Source: Anthoceros angustus
Lineage: Eukaryota; Streptophyta; Anthocerotopsida; Anthocerotales; Anthocerotaceae
DNA length: 64,000 nucleotides
Direction: 5' to 3'
Assembly: GCA_010909165.1 (NCBI GenBank)
Contig: VJWM01000025.1
Coordinates: forward strand, 1,488,001-1,552,000
A program made the translations under genes and the position numbers. Under the pieces are notes generated by a model. That model ran no database searches and was not told where the DNA came from. It was given only the letters and a program-made list of their open reading frames with translations. This document shows, piece by piece, positions 1 through 11,251 of the stretch. Within the stretch, counting starts at the first letter, position 1, and each line of letters starts with the position of its first letter.

Positions 1-2590
1 GTTAAGGATTTGTTAGAAATGTTTTTCCTCCTTTATGCTTTCACATCTGTTCCAGGGGCCCAATTCACTGTCATGACACACAAATTGTGGAGATATACCT
101 CCAAAGGTCATGGATGCTAGAACACATATTCACAACACGATCAGCATCGACAGACATGAGCGTTGTAATCTCCCCGGTTGAAAAGCAACTACGTTCAGCT
201 AGGCTTATGCAAAGCGCCTGTTCCCTTAACATCACAACAGAGAATGTGTGAACTTTAGAAGCTTGAAGTGCAACTGCAAGTACCTGTGCGGAGAATCGAA
301 AAAGAGGAACAAAAAAACGAAGTACCTTCCTGTACACAACAGATGTGATGCTGGCACGCAGCTGTAATCTAATCTTGGTTGCAAGAAATGAATACTGAGT
401 GCCCAGCACTGCCCTGCAATACACAGACATCACAGTGTAAATCAAAATCTAACTGTACCAAGATCTTCAAAAGGGAGATTGGCAGGCCTTGAAGAGAAAA
501 GGTCTTAGGTACAGACCTCGTGGCAGAGACTGCACCCAAGCCAACAGCACAATAGTAACCGAAGCGAAGCCCATGTTCTGAACCTATATCCACCGAGGAA
601 CAGCTCCAATGAAACAAGTACACCTAAACCAAAGTTGTGGCAGTTTCACAAAAATCTTCAACACGTGGTGAGGAGCATGCTTACCACTTTCCAAGTATTT
701 CACTATCACATTCAGTAAGAGCGGTCCTGAAAATCCTAGAATATCATTGAAGATCTACAGCAGCAACAAAATGTCAGCAAAGCGGCCCACAATCAAATGA
801 CCACGAGTCACTATGTCAAAAACGAGGACCTGGTACATTGATTACTACAATAGGCACTCCAGGCAATGCAGTTGGCAACCTTCAGGAAGCCAATTTTGAG
901 GTAGTCCCATCCATATGCCAAATAGATTGCACGAAACAGTGAGGGCCCATGGTCAGATCTGCCTTGCTCCTCCTCCCAACGTTTCCATAGTCGCTGACTG
1001 CAGGCGCTCGGAGTTAGATCCCTTGGCAGAGGGAACAAGTCATCATCCGAGAGCTGTCGTTGCAGCCCAAGATTCATCAAAGGCGTAACCCAACTGAAGG
1101 TCCAAAAACTCCACCAAGACCCCCAAGTTGGCCTCTGCAAGATATGACAAGTGCCGGTGAGGGTTGATTCCAGCTTATGGCACACCACAAGCAGCGAGCT
1201 TTTCATGTCGTACCAGAAGCTGTGTCACATCTTCTTGCTGATTTTGACTATTTTGCAGGAGTGGTTCTACCACTATAGCTTCCCTGCAGGGTACATAGAA
1301 ACCCAGCACCCCTACTTACAGTTCTGCAGGTTTCGGCAAAATGTGGTCTCGCAAGGAAGTCACTGTGCACCTTGGCTTTGCAGCCTAAAGCTGCAAATGC
1401 ATTGCATTGAGCCTACAAATGTCTTAGCGAAGAGCACGAAATAGGCATACTCTTCATCTGTGCTTGCACCATGCTTTCGATGTGCACGATCCATCAAGCA
1501 TGCGACACCCAATATTATGCTCAAAACCGAAAGCAATGCCAGTTCCACAAAACTGGCAGACCATCCAACCTGGAAACAGAAACCCTCAAATAAACGCCCT
1601 TGTCTGGTAAAGTGTCTATCTTCCAAAAGAACTTGATAGGTTGAAGGGCTAACTGTTTTCCCCACAGACCTTTAGGAACTCAGTTCGCAGCCGAGGCAAG
1701 TAGAAAATAGGCCTCACGACCCACCACAGAGCAAGGAGACATCCACTCTGGACTACACGAACGTAGTGCGACTGCAGCAACCAAGAGCAGCACAACTGCA
1801 AAATGCACCACTTTGACACAGTTAGAGCTAGTCCAGCTAACACTTGACCAGCTGTTTCCATTCCAATGCTATGTCCACCTTGAGTGCCGCACGCAAATCC
1901 AGCGTGGTCTACCACAAAGCAAAGAAGTACTTTGCGTGCTATACCCAAGTGCCGATGAGAGAAGCGAGATACACTTTGAATTGTGGAGGGGATTCAGGCG
2001 CCCGATACAGCTGAAGAAGGCTCACTCCAACAGCAGCAATCGCAATGCAACAAAGCCAAGGTGGGCATTTTACTCTGGAGTGTCTCAGGTATGCACCAAC
2101 AATCTGTCACCCACCCAGTGAAATAATCCCATCAAATAATTGTCCGTGCAGCTTCCTTCCTCTACAGTCCATAAACCACCTAACACAAGTCACTAGCACA
2201 CCTGATTTCTTGAGCAGAGGTAGCAGTAGAAAATGAGAAACAGGGTCACCACATCCGCAGCGACTCCAAAGACAGTGCGTCTGTCAAGGACACCCCGAAA
2301 CTCTCTCCTTCACGAATGCAGCCACAAACTTGATATAATTCACAATCAGCAACCGCAGCTTCCAATCCTGTCGCGCAATCTCACAAATTTCTCACACAAG
2401 CAACATTGTCTTTCCAGCAAATTCCCGTCCCTCGCATCACTCCCAACTCCAATCTCAAGAAAGGATATAGATCCTCAACCCACGGAGCGAAGTCACGGGC
2501 ATCCCACCACACCTGTGCACAAGAAATGAAGAGGGTCACGGATACAGAAACGAGCAAGGAGCTTGGACAGCGACCACCCAGCGCTCGCAA
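1..2590 (-). CDS. ABCC13: ABC transporter C-family member, ABCC13/ABCC10-like (5' part; continues beyond left edge)
   Basis: An MRP-type full transporter would move conjugated or organic anions across a membrane using ATP. Only the N-terminal membrane part is in the window; no nucleotide-binding domain is seen. Reading right to left there are about nine short exons. A TMD0-like hydrophobic stretch is split over about 2,300-2,202, 2,085-1,953, 1,870-1,665 and 1,580-1,390. The family linker (about 1,130-880) reads FWTFSWVTPLMNLGLQRQL, followed by PSLFRAIYLAYGWDYLKIG. The first TM helices of TMD1 lie at about 760-650. The characteristic FSTGEITTLMSVDADRVVN segment lies at about 210-75, after an exon with TKIRLQLRASITSVVYRK (about 410-325). 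This linker and the 'GEI..LMSVDADR.VN' signature match the plant ABCC13/animal ABCC10 clade as I know it. Exon edges are approximate and the start codon is not resolved. Dense stops between exons look like introns, but decay is not excluded. Confidence 0.72.
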
Positions 2591-2639
2591 GGTCCCTGCT
2601 CGTATCTAGACAAGGCTGATGAGCGACCGATTTGGGCTG

Positions 2640-2830
2640 CCGGCAATCGAGAGCTCCCAATGCTCGGTGCCGGCGCCAATGTAACGTGCCCATGTCTGCA
2701 TTGGTCACAGCAAGAAAATGCATAGCTCCCCGGGGCCGGCAATCGAGAGCTTCCAATGCTCGGTGCCGGCGCCAATTTAACGTGCCAATGTCTGCATTGG
2801 TCACAGCAAGAAAATGCGTAGCTGCCCGGA
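2640..2830. repeat. Direct duplication of about 96 bp upstream of the ABC transporter
   Basis: Two head-to-tail copies start at 2,640 and 2,736, both beginning ccggcaatcgagagc and both containing tgctcggtgccggcgccaat. They differ at only a few bases. The rest of 2,600-3,650 holds no gene I can support. It is GC-rich to about 3,300 and then abruptly AT-rich, and probably contains the transporter's promoter. Confidence 0.75.
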
Positions 2831-3877
2831 GCTGTGGGTGTCTCTACGCAGGAAGCGTCCTCCGGATCCATGCGGAACAGGACCCAATGGAGAAGGTGCC
2901 GACCCGCACGGAAAGCGCCGGCCCGCGGAACCCGCATGCCCCCCGGGATTGCAGGCAGAAGCAGGGGAAATCCCAGGTCAGCTGGTGGCAATCGGGGCAG
3001 CAGGGGTCGGTGGGATCGTCGGACAGGACACCTCAACCGCACATGGAAAATGAGACACCCAGCACAGAAGGGCTGCATGGCGTGAGGGTACAAACCTCCA
3101 AACCCGACAACGCCATCTTCTCTGCTCTCTCACGCCCAGGGCGCTGCTCTCTTGTGCTCCCCGCTGAGGACGTTGCTCTGTTCTCTCTTCTCTGTTCTGC
3201 TCGTCTCGCCTGTTCCCTCTTCTGGCGTATGCTTTGCCTTCGTCACGGTTCCGTTGCGTCCCGACCATTCCGTTACGCCCGAGGCGAATCTCTCATCCAC
3301 TCTACAGTATGTACATCCATACCTATGTACTGTACATACCTGCATGCAGGGATCTTTATGTAGGTAGGAAATAAAAGATATCCGATGATCTATCTATAGA
3401 TTTCATAAAAAAATTATAAAAAAAATACTCCCAAGATGCAGCGAATTAAAAAAATATAAGTTAAAGGATACTTTACTCTCTAAAAAGCTTTGAATATTTT
3501 GAACCTGTTGAAAGTATTATTTTAGGATATGAATACAAGAATTGACTATTATATATTTTAGGATATGGATACAAGAAGTGACTATTATAGGATATACTAG
3601 AAAGCTTCTTTCAATCTTTCTTTATAAGAAGTTTCTATATTATAATATTTTTCTAGTTATAGTTGCTCACATCTCCTCTATATAAAGGATTCTTGACCTA
3701 TATTATGTATTGTGAACACAAAAAGCTTACTAAAGTGACTCCAAGTTCTCACTTGGACTCTAATACAGTCAAGTTCTCTCACTTGATTTGTGATAGAGTG
3801 AACTTGTATTCCAACTTTGCCTTAGCTACGAATAAGTATCATCTAAGTGTAGTGGGTTTTGCTGCGGCGGCCGAGAA

Positions 3878-4478
3878 ATGGCAAGTGATCTGGAGGAGGG
3901 CAGGTTGAGTGTTGCACACTTGAAGTTGATGTCTGACAAGGAACTAAAGGAGAGATTGAAGGAAGAGGAAAATATTATGTGGGAGTGGAAGGTCAGACAA
4001 TTGGTCTTGGCAAATCAAGATAGCGCAGTTGTAGGTTCATCGATCATTGAGGATCCTGAGTGGTCCACTCGGTTTATGGAGGCCACATCGAAGAGGAGGC
4101 AGGCCATGGCCAACATTCAATTGATACGCAATGAAAGCACAAGGCGTGAGCGCAACTGGAGTGACTTTGATGCGTACTTAAAGGTTTTATCGGACAAGGA
4201 ACTGGTGGAGACGGCTGTGGAGCTGGTGGAGATGCTTTGTGTCTATGATTAGAGGCGATGTAAAAGTTGTCATTGATGCAGAGCAAACGTACTTCCAAAG
4301 AAGGTGGGATGAGGCGGCGGATGTTGATAGACCTATAAGTTCAAAGCTCCCTTCCTTCTTCTACAATACACATTCTAGTCAAATAAGAGACAACGATATC
4401 AATGCATGTTTGCCCTGTGTAGAATTGGCAAACCTAGAAGGCACAGCAAGGGCCACTAAGTGTACAAGTCGAGATTAA
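3878..4478 (+). pseudogene. Possible proline-dehydrogenase-like remnant in an AT-rich block
   Basis: Two overlapping reading frames (3,878-4,252, then 4,239-4,478) read as one protein broken by a frameshift near 4,245. The second frame contains VVIDAEQTYFQ (about 4,266-4,298). This closely resembles the '(M/I)(V/I)DAEQTYFQ' core of animal and protist-type proline dehydrogenases, and is followed by a loose match to the 'FNT' strand (FFYNTH). The first frame is charged and helical (LSDKELVETAVELVEML), as in the region preceding that motif. No other ProDH landmark is visible and most of the enzyme is missing, so this is at best a fragment. The upstream AT-rich DNA (3,400-3,870) has a TATA-like ctatataaagg, so a retroelement origin is an alternative. 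Low confidence. Confidence 0.3.
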
Positions 4479-4977
4479 AGGAGAACGCCAAAGTGCAACA
4501 AAAAATAGCCCAAGTGCACTTCCTTAAAGACTTTTGATGTTGATAACATTTGTATATTTTGCAAAGTCCACAATATTTAGATTGGATTGGGGTTCATTAA
4601 TGGGAACTATGTAATTTGATTGGTCTAAATTTTTATGTAATTATTGATATTATTTAAAAATATTCATTGTGAACAAGGTCCCAATATAGGTGAAATCGAG
4701 AGTCCCGAAATGTACCGGTTGCTGTCCATTGAAAATTTGTAGTGCGAAAAGTTTCGTCCATGAGATTGATGCAAGCCAATCAATCTGAAACCCTAATTCG
4801 AAGGTGTTTCAAATTGACCATGTAAGCACATATCTCTAGAGCGGGGCGACCTCTCCTATTTCACATTGTGCTTTGGGCAGCAAGTGTCCATTGTCCTCCA
4901 AAGGGCACTTGAAGGGGCTATCTTATGGACAGTTATCTTATGGACAATAACGACTGCTGGAGATGTATCCTCGACGA

Positions 4978-5359
4978 TGTCCAAATGGCTTAGGCCAAAT
5001 GCACGCACATTTATAAGAATATCATGATTAAGCATCCTGAGCTTAGATCGGTACTTAGATGGGGTGCCTAAATGCACGCACATTTATAAGAATATCATGA
5101 TTAAGCATCCTGAGCTTAGATCGGTACTTAGATGGGGTGCCTAAATGCACGCACATTTATAAGAATATCATGATTAAGCATCCTGAATATCATGATTAAG
5201 CATCCTGAGCTTAGATCGATACTTAGATGGGGTGCCTAAAAGGAGTGGATGCCCTTGGTGCAAGTAGCTTAGGCACACCATGATACAAGTTGTTGAGTAC
5301 CAAGTCCCATGACGGAAATCCGTCCTTACTGGACTTCAATAACATTCTTCTTCTTCTTC
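4978..5359 (+). mobile_element. 5S-rRNA-like repeat element, copy 1 (Cassandra-type solo LTR or SINE3-like)
   Basis: The element shares its start tgtccaaatggcttaggcc, body and (ttc)n end with a second copy at 20,831-21,045. Its core gattaagcatcctgagc, then ggtacttagatggggtgcct, lines up with the plant 5S rRNA internal promoter: box A (GTTAAGCG...) and the intermediate element/box C (GTACTAGGATGGGTGACCT). Spacing is nearly the same. This copy is lengthened by an internal 73-bp tandem repeat. Plant Cassandra TRIM retrotransposons carry 5S sequence in their LTRs; 5S-headed SINEs are the alternative. No internal domain, primer-binding site or partner LTR is seen nearby. Confidence 0.5.
4998..5220. 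repeat. 73-bp tandem repeat, three copies, inside the 5S-like element
   Basis: The block beginning gcacgcacatttataagaat recurs at 5,001, 5,074 and 5,147, exactly 73 bp apart. The last unit carries an extra short internal duplication (gaatatcatgattaagcatcct). Each unit contains the 5S-like box A and box C, so the putative internal promoter is triplicated. Confidence 0.85.
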
Positions 5360-6108
5360 TACTTCGTTAGGCCATTCAATCTCCCTAGTCATTCTAGACG
5401 CTCTAAGTGAATTTAGACATAGCGCTTAGTTACTCTCTCTTTACTATAACCCTTGAGGTATCCCTTTTTATGTCTTTTAGTAGACGGGTTCACCCTATCT
5501 CCTCCTCTCAATTAAAACGGATATTATTTTAAGGTGTTCAAGGTACTACCTATATTTGCACTAAACTTGAGGGACGTCAAAAGAGATTAAAAAAAAACTT
5601 GTAGATTTGATTCGAAACGCGTATCAGTTGTATTTCCGCTTATCAGACACGAGAGAGCGCGTGCGGAGGAATCGAACACGCCTACATGCGGGACGAGAGA
5701 CGAGACAGTTTGCTGTCAACTCTTCAGTCCCCTTAAGCCAGTTGCAGTCTCGAGCCTGGAACCGGCTTCCAGCTGTTAATCGATAGGAAGACTGATTGAA
5801 ACACATTCACTGGCTTCATCTTGGTCTTTGAGATTGAACAGCAACGACGTTCAGGTAGGTTGCTTCATGTTCAAGGAGCTCAAACTTAACAGCTTCTTCT
5901 CCGAAACTTCTCCTTCACGCCAGTTTCCCCTTCCGCAATGGCAGCCTCAGGACCCACCTTCTCCTCTTTGGAGAGTGTGCTTTCTTCTATCCCATGGACA
6001 TGAATGGCAAGGATTTATGAAACCTACAGCACTAAATTAATTTAAAGGGATGGTAAGCGATTGAAAGACTGGTCATCTACACCGCTGCTGTCGGCTGCCG
6101 GGATTGCC

Positions 6109-7280
6109 ATGGCGGATCCTGCTGGGCGGAGGTGGAGGAGGGTGAGGAGGGTGAAGCGGCTGATGCTGTCGATGAAAAGGTTTCTGGACCTTCGCCAGAA
6201 TGATATGGAGGAGAAAGAAAGGAAGGTTTTCGTTGCTGCTATGAATGTTGTCCGACGCATGGAGGATGAAGACTTGTCGATGGGGCCTGATGTATCTGAC
6301 GACGTCATGGTGCCCAGAACTGTTGGTGAAGCTGCGGGTAGGTGTTTCAGCAGTAAACCGTTTGTTGGAGCTAACCTAATCGATCATGCTGTGCTGAGCT
6401 GATGTTGGTTCTGGTGTTGCAAGGTGCCATTCAGTCATCACCGAGGGACCCTGCCCCTGTGGCTGCTGCTGCTCCTGATGTTGCCCTTGCAAAGACGCAA
6501 AAGGGAAACCGAGTTGCAAGCAAGCCAGCTCGTGAGCTGGTGGTGGAAGGGGACAAGGATCCATGGGAGGTTTTGAGGCGGCAGGAGCATGCAGGTCTGG
6601 TTGACAAGGCCCGCAAGGCCTTCAAGGAGCTGGAGAGCGGGAATGTGAGTCAGAGCATTCTGGCAGATGCATTCGGGTGGCCCACGACCGGGCAGGATCC
6701 CAAGTGCAAGAAGGAGATGGACGAGAAGGGCATCACCAATGCCCTGGCGGAGTATGTGTTTGGAGGCAGGGTTCATGACTTCACCTATGTGCTCAACAAC
6801 CTGCAGGACAAGGCGGCCTTCAACTTTGCAGTGGCAATCCGCAATGCTGTTTTCCTTGGGACTAGGCCGGATGACGTGAAGACAGTCGACGTTCCTGTGC
6901 ACCTGGCCAAAGCTCTGCTTGCCTTTTTCAGCGGTGTTCAGGTCAACTGGGCCAGTGTGGCGTGGAAGCTTTGCAAAAAGAGGAAGGAGAAATGTGTGTT
7001 CCAACCCATGTGGATCCCACTTCTGTTCAAGGCATGGAAGGACAAGAATGCGTCCAAGTCCTTTCAGAACCCTGATTGGGTGATGGATCTGCTGCATCTC
7101 CGCCCCTCTCACCGTCCCATCTCCGAACAGGCACCGGTGGAGAGAAGGAGAGCCATGGACGCTGGGGGGCACGTGCCCAAAGGATGGGCAGACGCAGGTC
7201 CGGACGCAACCATAGCTGATGTCATCCGCTCCTTTCCACGCACGAAGCAGGTCACGACTTCGTTTCTCCTGTGTTCGTGA
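6109..7280 (+). CDS. Unrecognised 361-aa protein, two exons
   Basis: I do not recognise this protein. The exons are 6,109-6,337 and 6,424-7,280. The 86-bp intron has GT-AG ends and splits a Gly codon cleanly, giving 361 aa. The ATG at 6,109 sits in gccATGgcg, a good plant start context; an in-frame upstream TTG is not needed. The N-terminus is very basic (RRWRRVRRVKRLMLSMKR), then acidic with a short Ala/Pro linker. The C-terminal two-thirds is a compact-looking mixed domain: DPWEVLRRQEHAGLVDKARK, then GKVHDF-type and hydrophobic helices, and a lysine-rich KLCKKRKEKCVFQPMWIP. There is no signal peptide or membrane span. Codon use and GC content match the neighbouring genes, and the clean intron argues for a real gene. 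It stands alone between the 5S-like element and the peptide transporter on the same strand. Confidence 0.7.
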
Positions 7281-8048
7281 GAGGAACACTGGAGTCACCC
7301 GGAGCTAAATCATGTCATCAGTGGGATCTCAAAAGATGATCCCACTCAAGCCCCTACTGCCCTCTTTGTTGCCCTTCCTGATTGTTTCGGCTGATGCCTT
7401 GACATATGCTACCTGCTCAGTCCATATGTGAACAGTCCACAGGGAGTGGCAACAGCAAGGGCGCAGCAACAAAGATTCCTCCTATGCACATTTCCCTCTC
7501 TTATCAAGAGATCGAAGACATCAGCATCCGTTTTTTTCTGGGTCAGGTGTCACCCCATCCATCCAGGTTGTGGGTTTGCTTGTTTGTATTCTGATTCGGT
7601 CACACCATTCTAGTGTATGGTAACAATTGGCCGATCTTCTTCTTCTTCTGTTAGACCCTCTTAATGGAACCAAATCGAATAGGTCTGCCATCCCACGATG
7701 TCTAACTCGGATGTGCCATCCGAGCTAGTAAAAGGCCTTCCTGCTGGGCTGTCTCGTTCGAGTCTACCGAGACCTGGGCATGCAAGATTCCAGTTCCGTC
7801 ATTGTAGGATGTTAGAAAAGCAAGTCTAGGATATTTCCAAACGTCAGCCAGCGGTTTTGATGACTATCTAGGTATTTATAGCGTGGATTTAGTGGAGGTG
7901 AAAGCGGCAGGTTTTATGGGTTCCTGCCTGCCTGCCCGGCCGCTTGCCCGCCTTCTGGTGATGGAGGAAAGGGCAATTTGAAGGGGAGGAGGAGGAAAAT
8001 TGCAATCTGAAGGAGTTTTAAGTAGCAAGAGCAAAGGGAGCGAGAGGT
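7281..8048. other. Intergenic: 3' end of the unknown gene and promoter of the peptide transporter
   Basis: No supported gene. It contains a short cttcttcttcttct run at about 7,635. A G/A-rich leader (about 7,965-8,048) precedes the transporter ATG. Confidence 0.5.
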
Positions 8049-9943
8049 ATGGCGGATGTGGATGTGGATGTGGCTGAGGTATATGTTCGAGGTCATGTGG
8101 GTGGTGTAGAGGAGGGCGGCGATGGGGCAGGAGAAAAGAGCCTGTTGCGTGCCTTCCCTCCCAGCATCAAGTACGTGGTGTGGAACGAGTTCTGCGAGAG
8201 GTTTTGCTACTATGGGATGAAATCGGTGCTGGCGCTCTACTGCCTGCAGAACGTGCGGTTGAGCGAAAATGGGTCCACCGAGCTGGTGCACATGTTTATG
8301 GTGGCTTGCTACGCGACCCCGCTACTTGGGGCCGTTCTCAGCGATGGGTTTTGGGTACGTTCAGAATTTGAATTGTTGTTGGAGCTTGTTGGAGCTTGTG
8401 GGCGGTGGGCGCAAGTGATGAATTTGATGGGCGGTTCCTTGTTTGGATGCATCTTGTCAGGGCAAGTACCGGACGATACTGTATCTCTCCATGGTGTACG
8501 TTGTGGGGAATTGGGTGATGGCTCTGGCTGCTTGGCCGGATCCTGATTATACCAGCACCACAATCATCCTTTGGGGCACTGTTTTTGCTCTGTCTTTGAT
8601 CGCCCTTGGGACCGGCGGGATCAAGCCTTGTGTCTCTTCCTTTGGAGGAGATCAGATTGAGTACAGCGTTGAAGAGGGCCCTGAGAAGGCCAGGATTTCT
8701 CGCAGTTTTTTCTCCCTGTATTATTTTGCCATCAATGCTGGGTCTGTCATTTCCACCCTGTTGTCACCGGTGCTCAGATCCCATGTGTCGTACTCTCTGG
8801 CCTTCGCTGTGCCGGCATTTCTCATGGTTGTGGCCATCGTGGTGTTTTGGCTCGGCCGGAAGACGTACGTGATCAGGGCACCGGAGGGGAATGTCTTCTC
8901 CACCGTGGGTAGCATTCTTGTAGACGCAGTGAGGTTGAGAAAGCCCAGTGATGACAGCCAAGTGGAATCCTTGGAGAAGAGGTTGATTGCAGGCTCCCGG
9001 GGCGACCATTGGCTGGATGCTGCCAAAGTCAAGCACCCTGCTCCGGATGTGGAAGATGTGAAGTCTGTTCTCCGGGTCCTGTTGGTCCTCTTGCCCACGC
9101 CGCTTTTCTGGTCCCTTTCCGATCAGTCGTCCTCGACGTGGATATTTCAGGGGGCTTCTATGAATGGAAGAATAATAGGTGGCCTGGTGGTGGAAGCTGA
9201 TCAAATGCAGGTGAGTGCTGCTGCTGCTGCTGCATTGGAGTCCGTTTCACACATTTCATGCTTAACATGTTTTGTGACAAATCCTCTGTCCCTCCTTTCT
9301 GCAGGCTCTGAATCCTGTCCTGGTTCTGGTCCTCATACCTATATTCAACAAGTGGATATATCCCTCCTTCGAAGGACGGGGGAAGCCATTAAAGCCTTTG
9401 ACCAGGATGACCATCGGTTTGTTCTTCAGTGCCTTTGCATTTGTCCTCTCGGGGATCATTCAGTTAGTCATGGACTCCTATGCAGCAGCAGGCTACGAGA
9501 AGATATCCATCTTGTGGCAGACACTACCCTATCTCGTTGTCACCATCGGCGAGGTCCTGTTCTCCATCAGTGGGTTAGAGTTTGCATACGAGGAAGCCCC
9601 TGACTCCATGAAGTCCATCGTTCAGTCCGCGTGGCTTTTCGCAGTCGCTGCTGGTACGTAAATTGACCCCAAGCTTGTCCTACTATGTTGTGGGATGGTC
9701 ATGGCCGGGAAATCTGTCTAACCTCACCACCCTGCTTGTGCAGGAAATCTGATAACGGTCATCATCGTAGCCATTCTGGGCGACCGTCTCTCGAAGGCAA
9801 ACAATTTTTTCTTTTTCAGCCTCGTCTGTTTTGTTGCCATGTTTCTCATGTCTTGGGCAGGATCCAGCTTCTCGTACAAGCAGAAGGGATCCGCCAGCGA
9901 GGAAGAGGAGACTTACTCGCTCATCAATAGCTCGGAGTCGTAG
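8049..9943 (+). CDS. Proton-coupled oligopeptide transporter, SLC15/PepT-type (POT family)
   Basis: Predicted proton-driven di/tripeptide symporter in a cellular membrane. The four exons are 8,049-8,354, 8,461-9,210, 9,305-9,653 and 9,744-9,943. Introns are 90-106 bp, all GT-AG with matching phases, giving 534 aa. Family motifs are in order: VVWNEFCERFCYYGMKSVL in TM1 with the ExxER proton-coupling motif (about residues 40-60), TPLLGAVLSDGFWGKYRT, ALGTGGIKPCVSSFGGDQ (PTR signature), FFSLYYFAINAGS, the HWLD loop, PLFWSLSDQSSSTW in TM7, and GEVLFSISGLEFAYEEAP in TM10. The sequence follows animal PepT1/2 closely but lacks their large extracellular insert between TM9 and TM10. It lacks typical plant NPF features. 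The usual 'FDQQ' of animal PepTs is SDQS here. The start ATG begins a short acidic N-terminus. Confidence 0.92.
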
Positions 9944-11251
9944 ATCATCAGCAGTCTCTCTTATTCTTAGTCCCCCGTCGTGCACATACATCATCTTGGT
10001 TGGCCATCTTGTTGCCACGCAGACCAGAGTCTTACGTGCTCGGTGTAGGTGACACATTCTTGAACACATTCTGTGATTACTGAAGCAGTCATCACTTGGG
10101 ACACGCGATGTCGAGCTAAAGCCTGTATCCATCGCATACATCCAGGAAGTCTATCTGGACCATACCATCCCTCCTAACCTGAGGAGGTTAAAACATTCAG
10201 GTACATACTGGTCTCGAGAGCTTGATTTGATTCCTTTCCGTCTCTGTTTGCTTTGCTTCCTGCGTCTTGTGAGGCTGGTTGCTTTTGCACCGTCCAGTTG
10301 TCCATAGCTCCCATCATGGCAGCTCATGCGAAGCCACGTATGCCTGCCCAGCACAGCTCTACCAAGAGCCTCAGGGCATGCAGAGTTAGGTTAACACGGA
10401 GGTTCTCCAGTCCAATGTGGGTCACACAAAAAATTTTGTGCAACCTACTTCACGGCATATCCGTCTTCGTGTCTCTATCAGGACATGGATGCTCCAAACT
10501 CGGGACAGTCACTGTCCAGTTAGGCAGGTCAAGTATGTCCATGGTTGTACCAGCATGCACGCCACTTCCTTCACTGGGCGCCTACATTTCGGGTCATCTG
10601 ATTCCCTGCCAGCTACAATCCTAACACCGAAATGTCATAGGAAGGATGCACATAGCAGAGGTCCACAGAACACACCGACTTTCAGCAGATGCTTGAGTGA
10701 AGTTCGGTGAACGAGGATATCCAAGTCTGACGACGACGCCAGCCGGGGTATGATGCAAAGAGAACACACAGGAATGGTGACAGCTTTTTGAGGGCTGGTT
10801 GAAGTCCAAGTGTGACGACGACGCCAGCCGGGGTATGATGCAAAGAGAACACACAGGAATGGTGAAAGCTTTTTGAGGGCTGGTTGAAGAGAGAGTTCAC
10901 AAAGAGAGATCATGCTTTTAATGCAAACACTTGCACTAAAAAAGTGGAAGCACTGATCACACATTTGGTGGTACATAGCAGTTTCCAGAAGCTGACGAGA
11001 AAGTACCTAGTCTGGTGTGAAACGGTTGTTTGGCGGCCTGGAAATCAGCGAGAAGGGAACGTCAATTGCATATGAGGAAAAATAGGTAGCCGGTAGGCCA
11101 CAGCGGCCCTTGGGTTTTTGGCCGCACATGCAACCGGTGTTGCCGGAATAGCAGGCCAGCCTCCGCCCTTCGGCCAGCGTCAGCTAGCCTCCCTTAAATT
11201 TAGCGCAGCGAGTCCCGAGCCGGGACAGGCAAGGGCGCTGGCGCGAGCGCA
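9944..11251. other. Intergenic between peptide transporter and desaturase
   Basis: Transporter 3' UTR, a spacer with a tandem repeat (listed separately), and the desaturase promoter, which turns GC-rich after about 11,100. No open frame here has splice logic or recognisable domains. Confidence 0.5.
10721..10887. repeat. 85-bp tandem duplication
   Basis: Two copies start ccaagtctgacgacgacgcc (10,721) and ccaagtgtgacgacgacgcc (10,806) and are nearly identical through agctttttgagggctggtt. The second copy ends at about 10,887. Confidence 0.85.

Noticed and set aside
2536-3363. Overlapping frames of 185 and 243 aa on opposite strands
   Set aside because: Both run over a direct 96-bp duplication in GC-rich intergenic DNA. 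The internal peptide repeat comes from the DNA repeat and no family features are seen.
4856-5083. Minus frame shared by the two 5S-like elements (also 20,793-21,245)
   Set aside because: It runs across the repeat element and is shared only because the element is repeated. No protein family is recognised.
6438-7298. 286-aa open frame on minus opposite the unknown gene
   Set aside because: It mirrors exon 2 of the plus-strand gene, which has a good start, a clean intron and normal codon use. The minus frame shows no domain.
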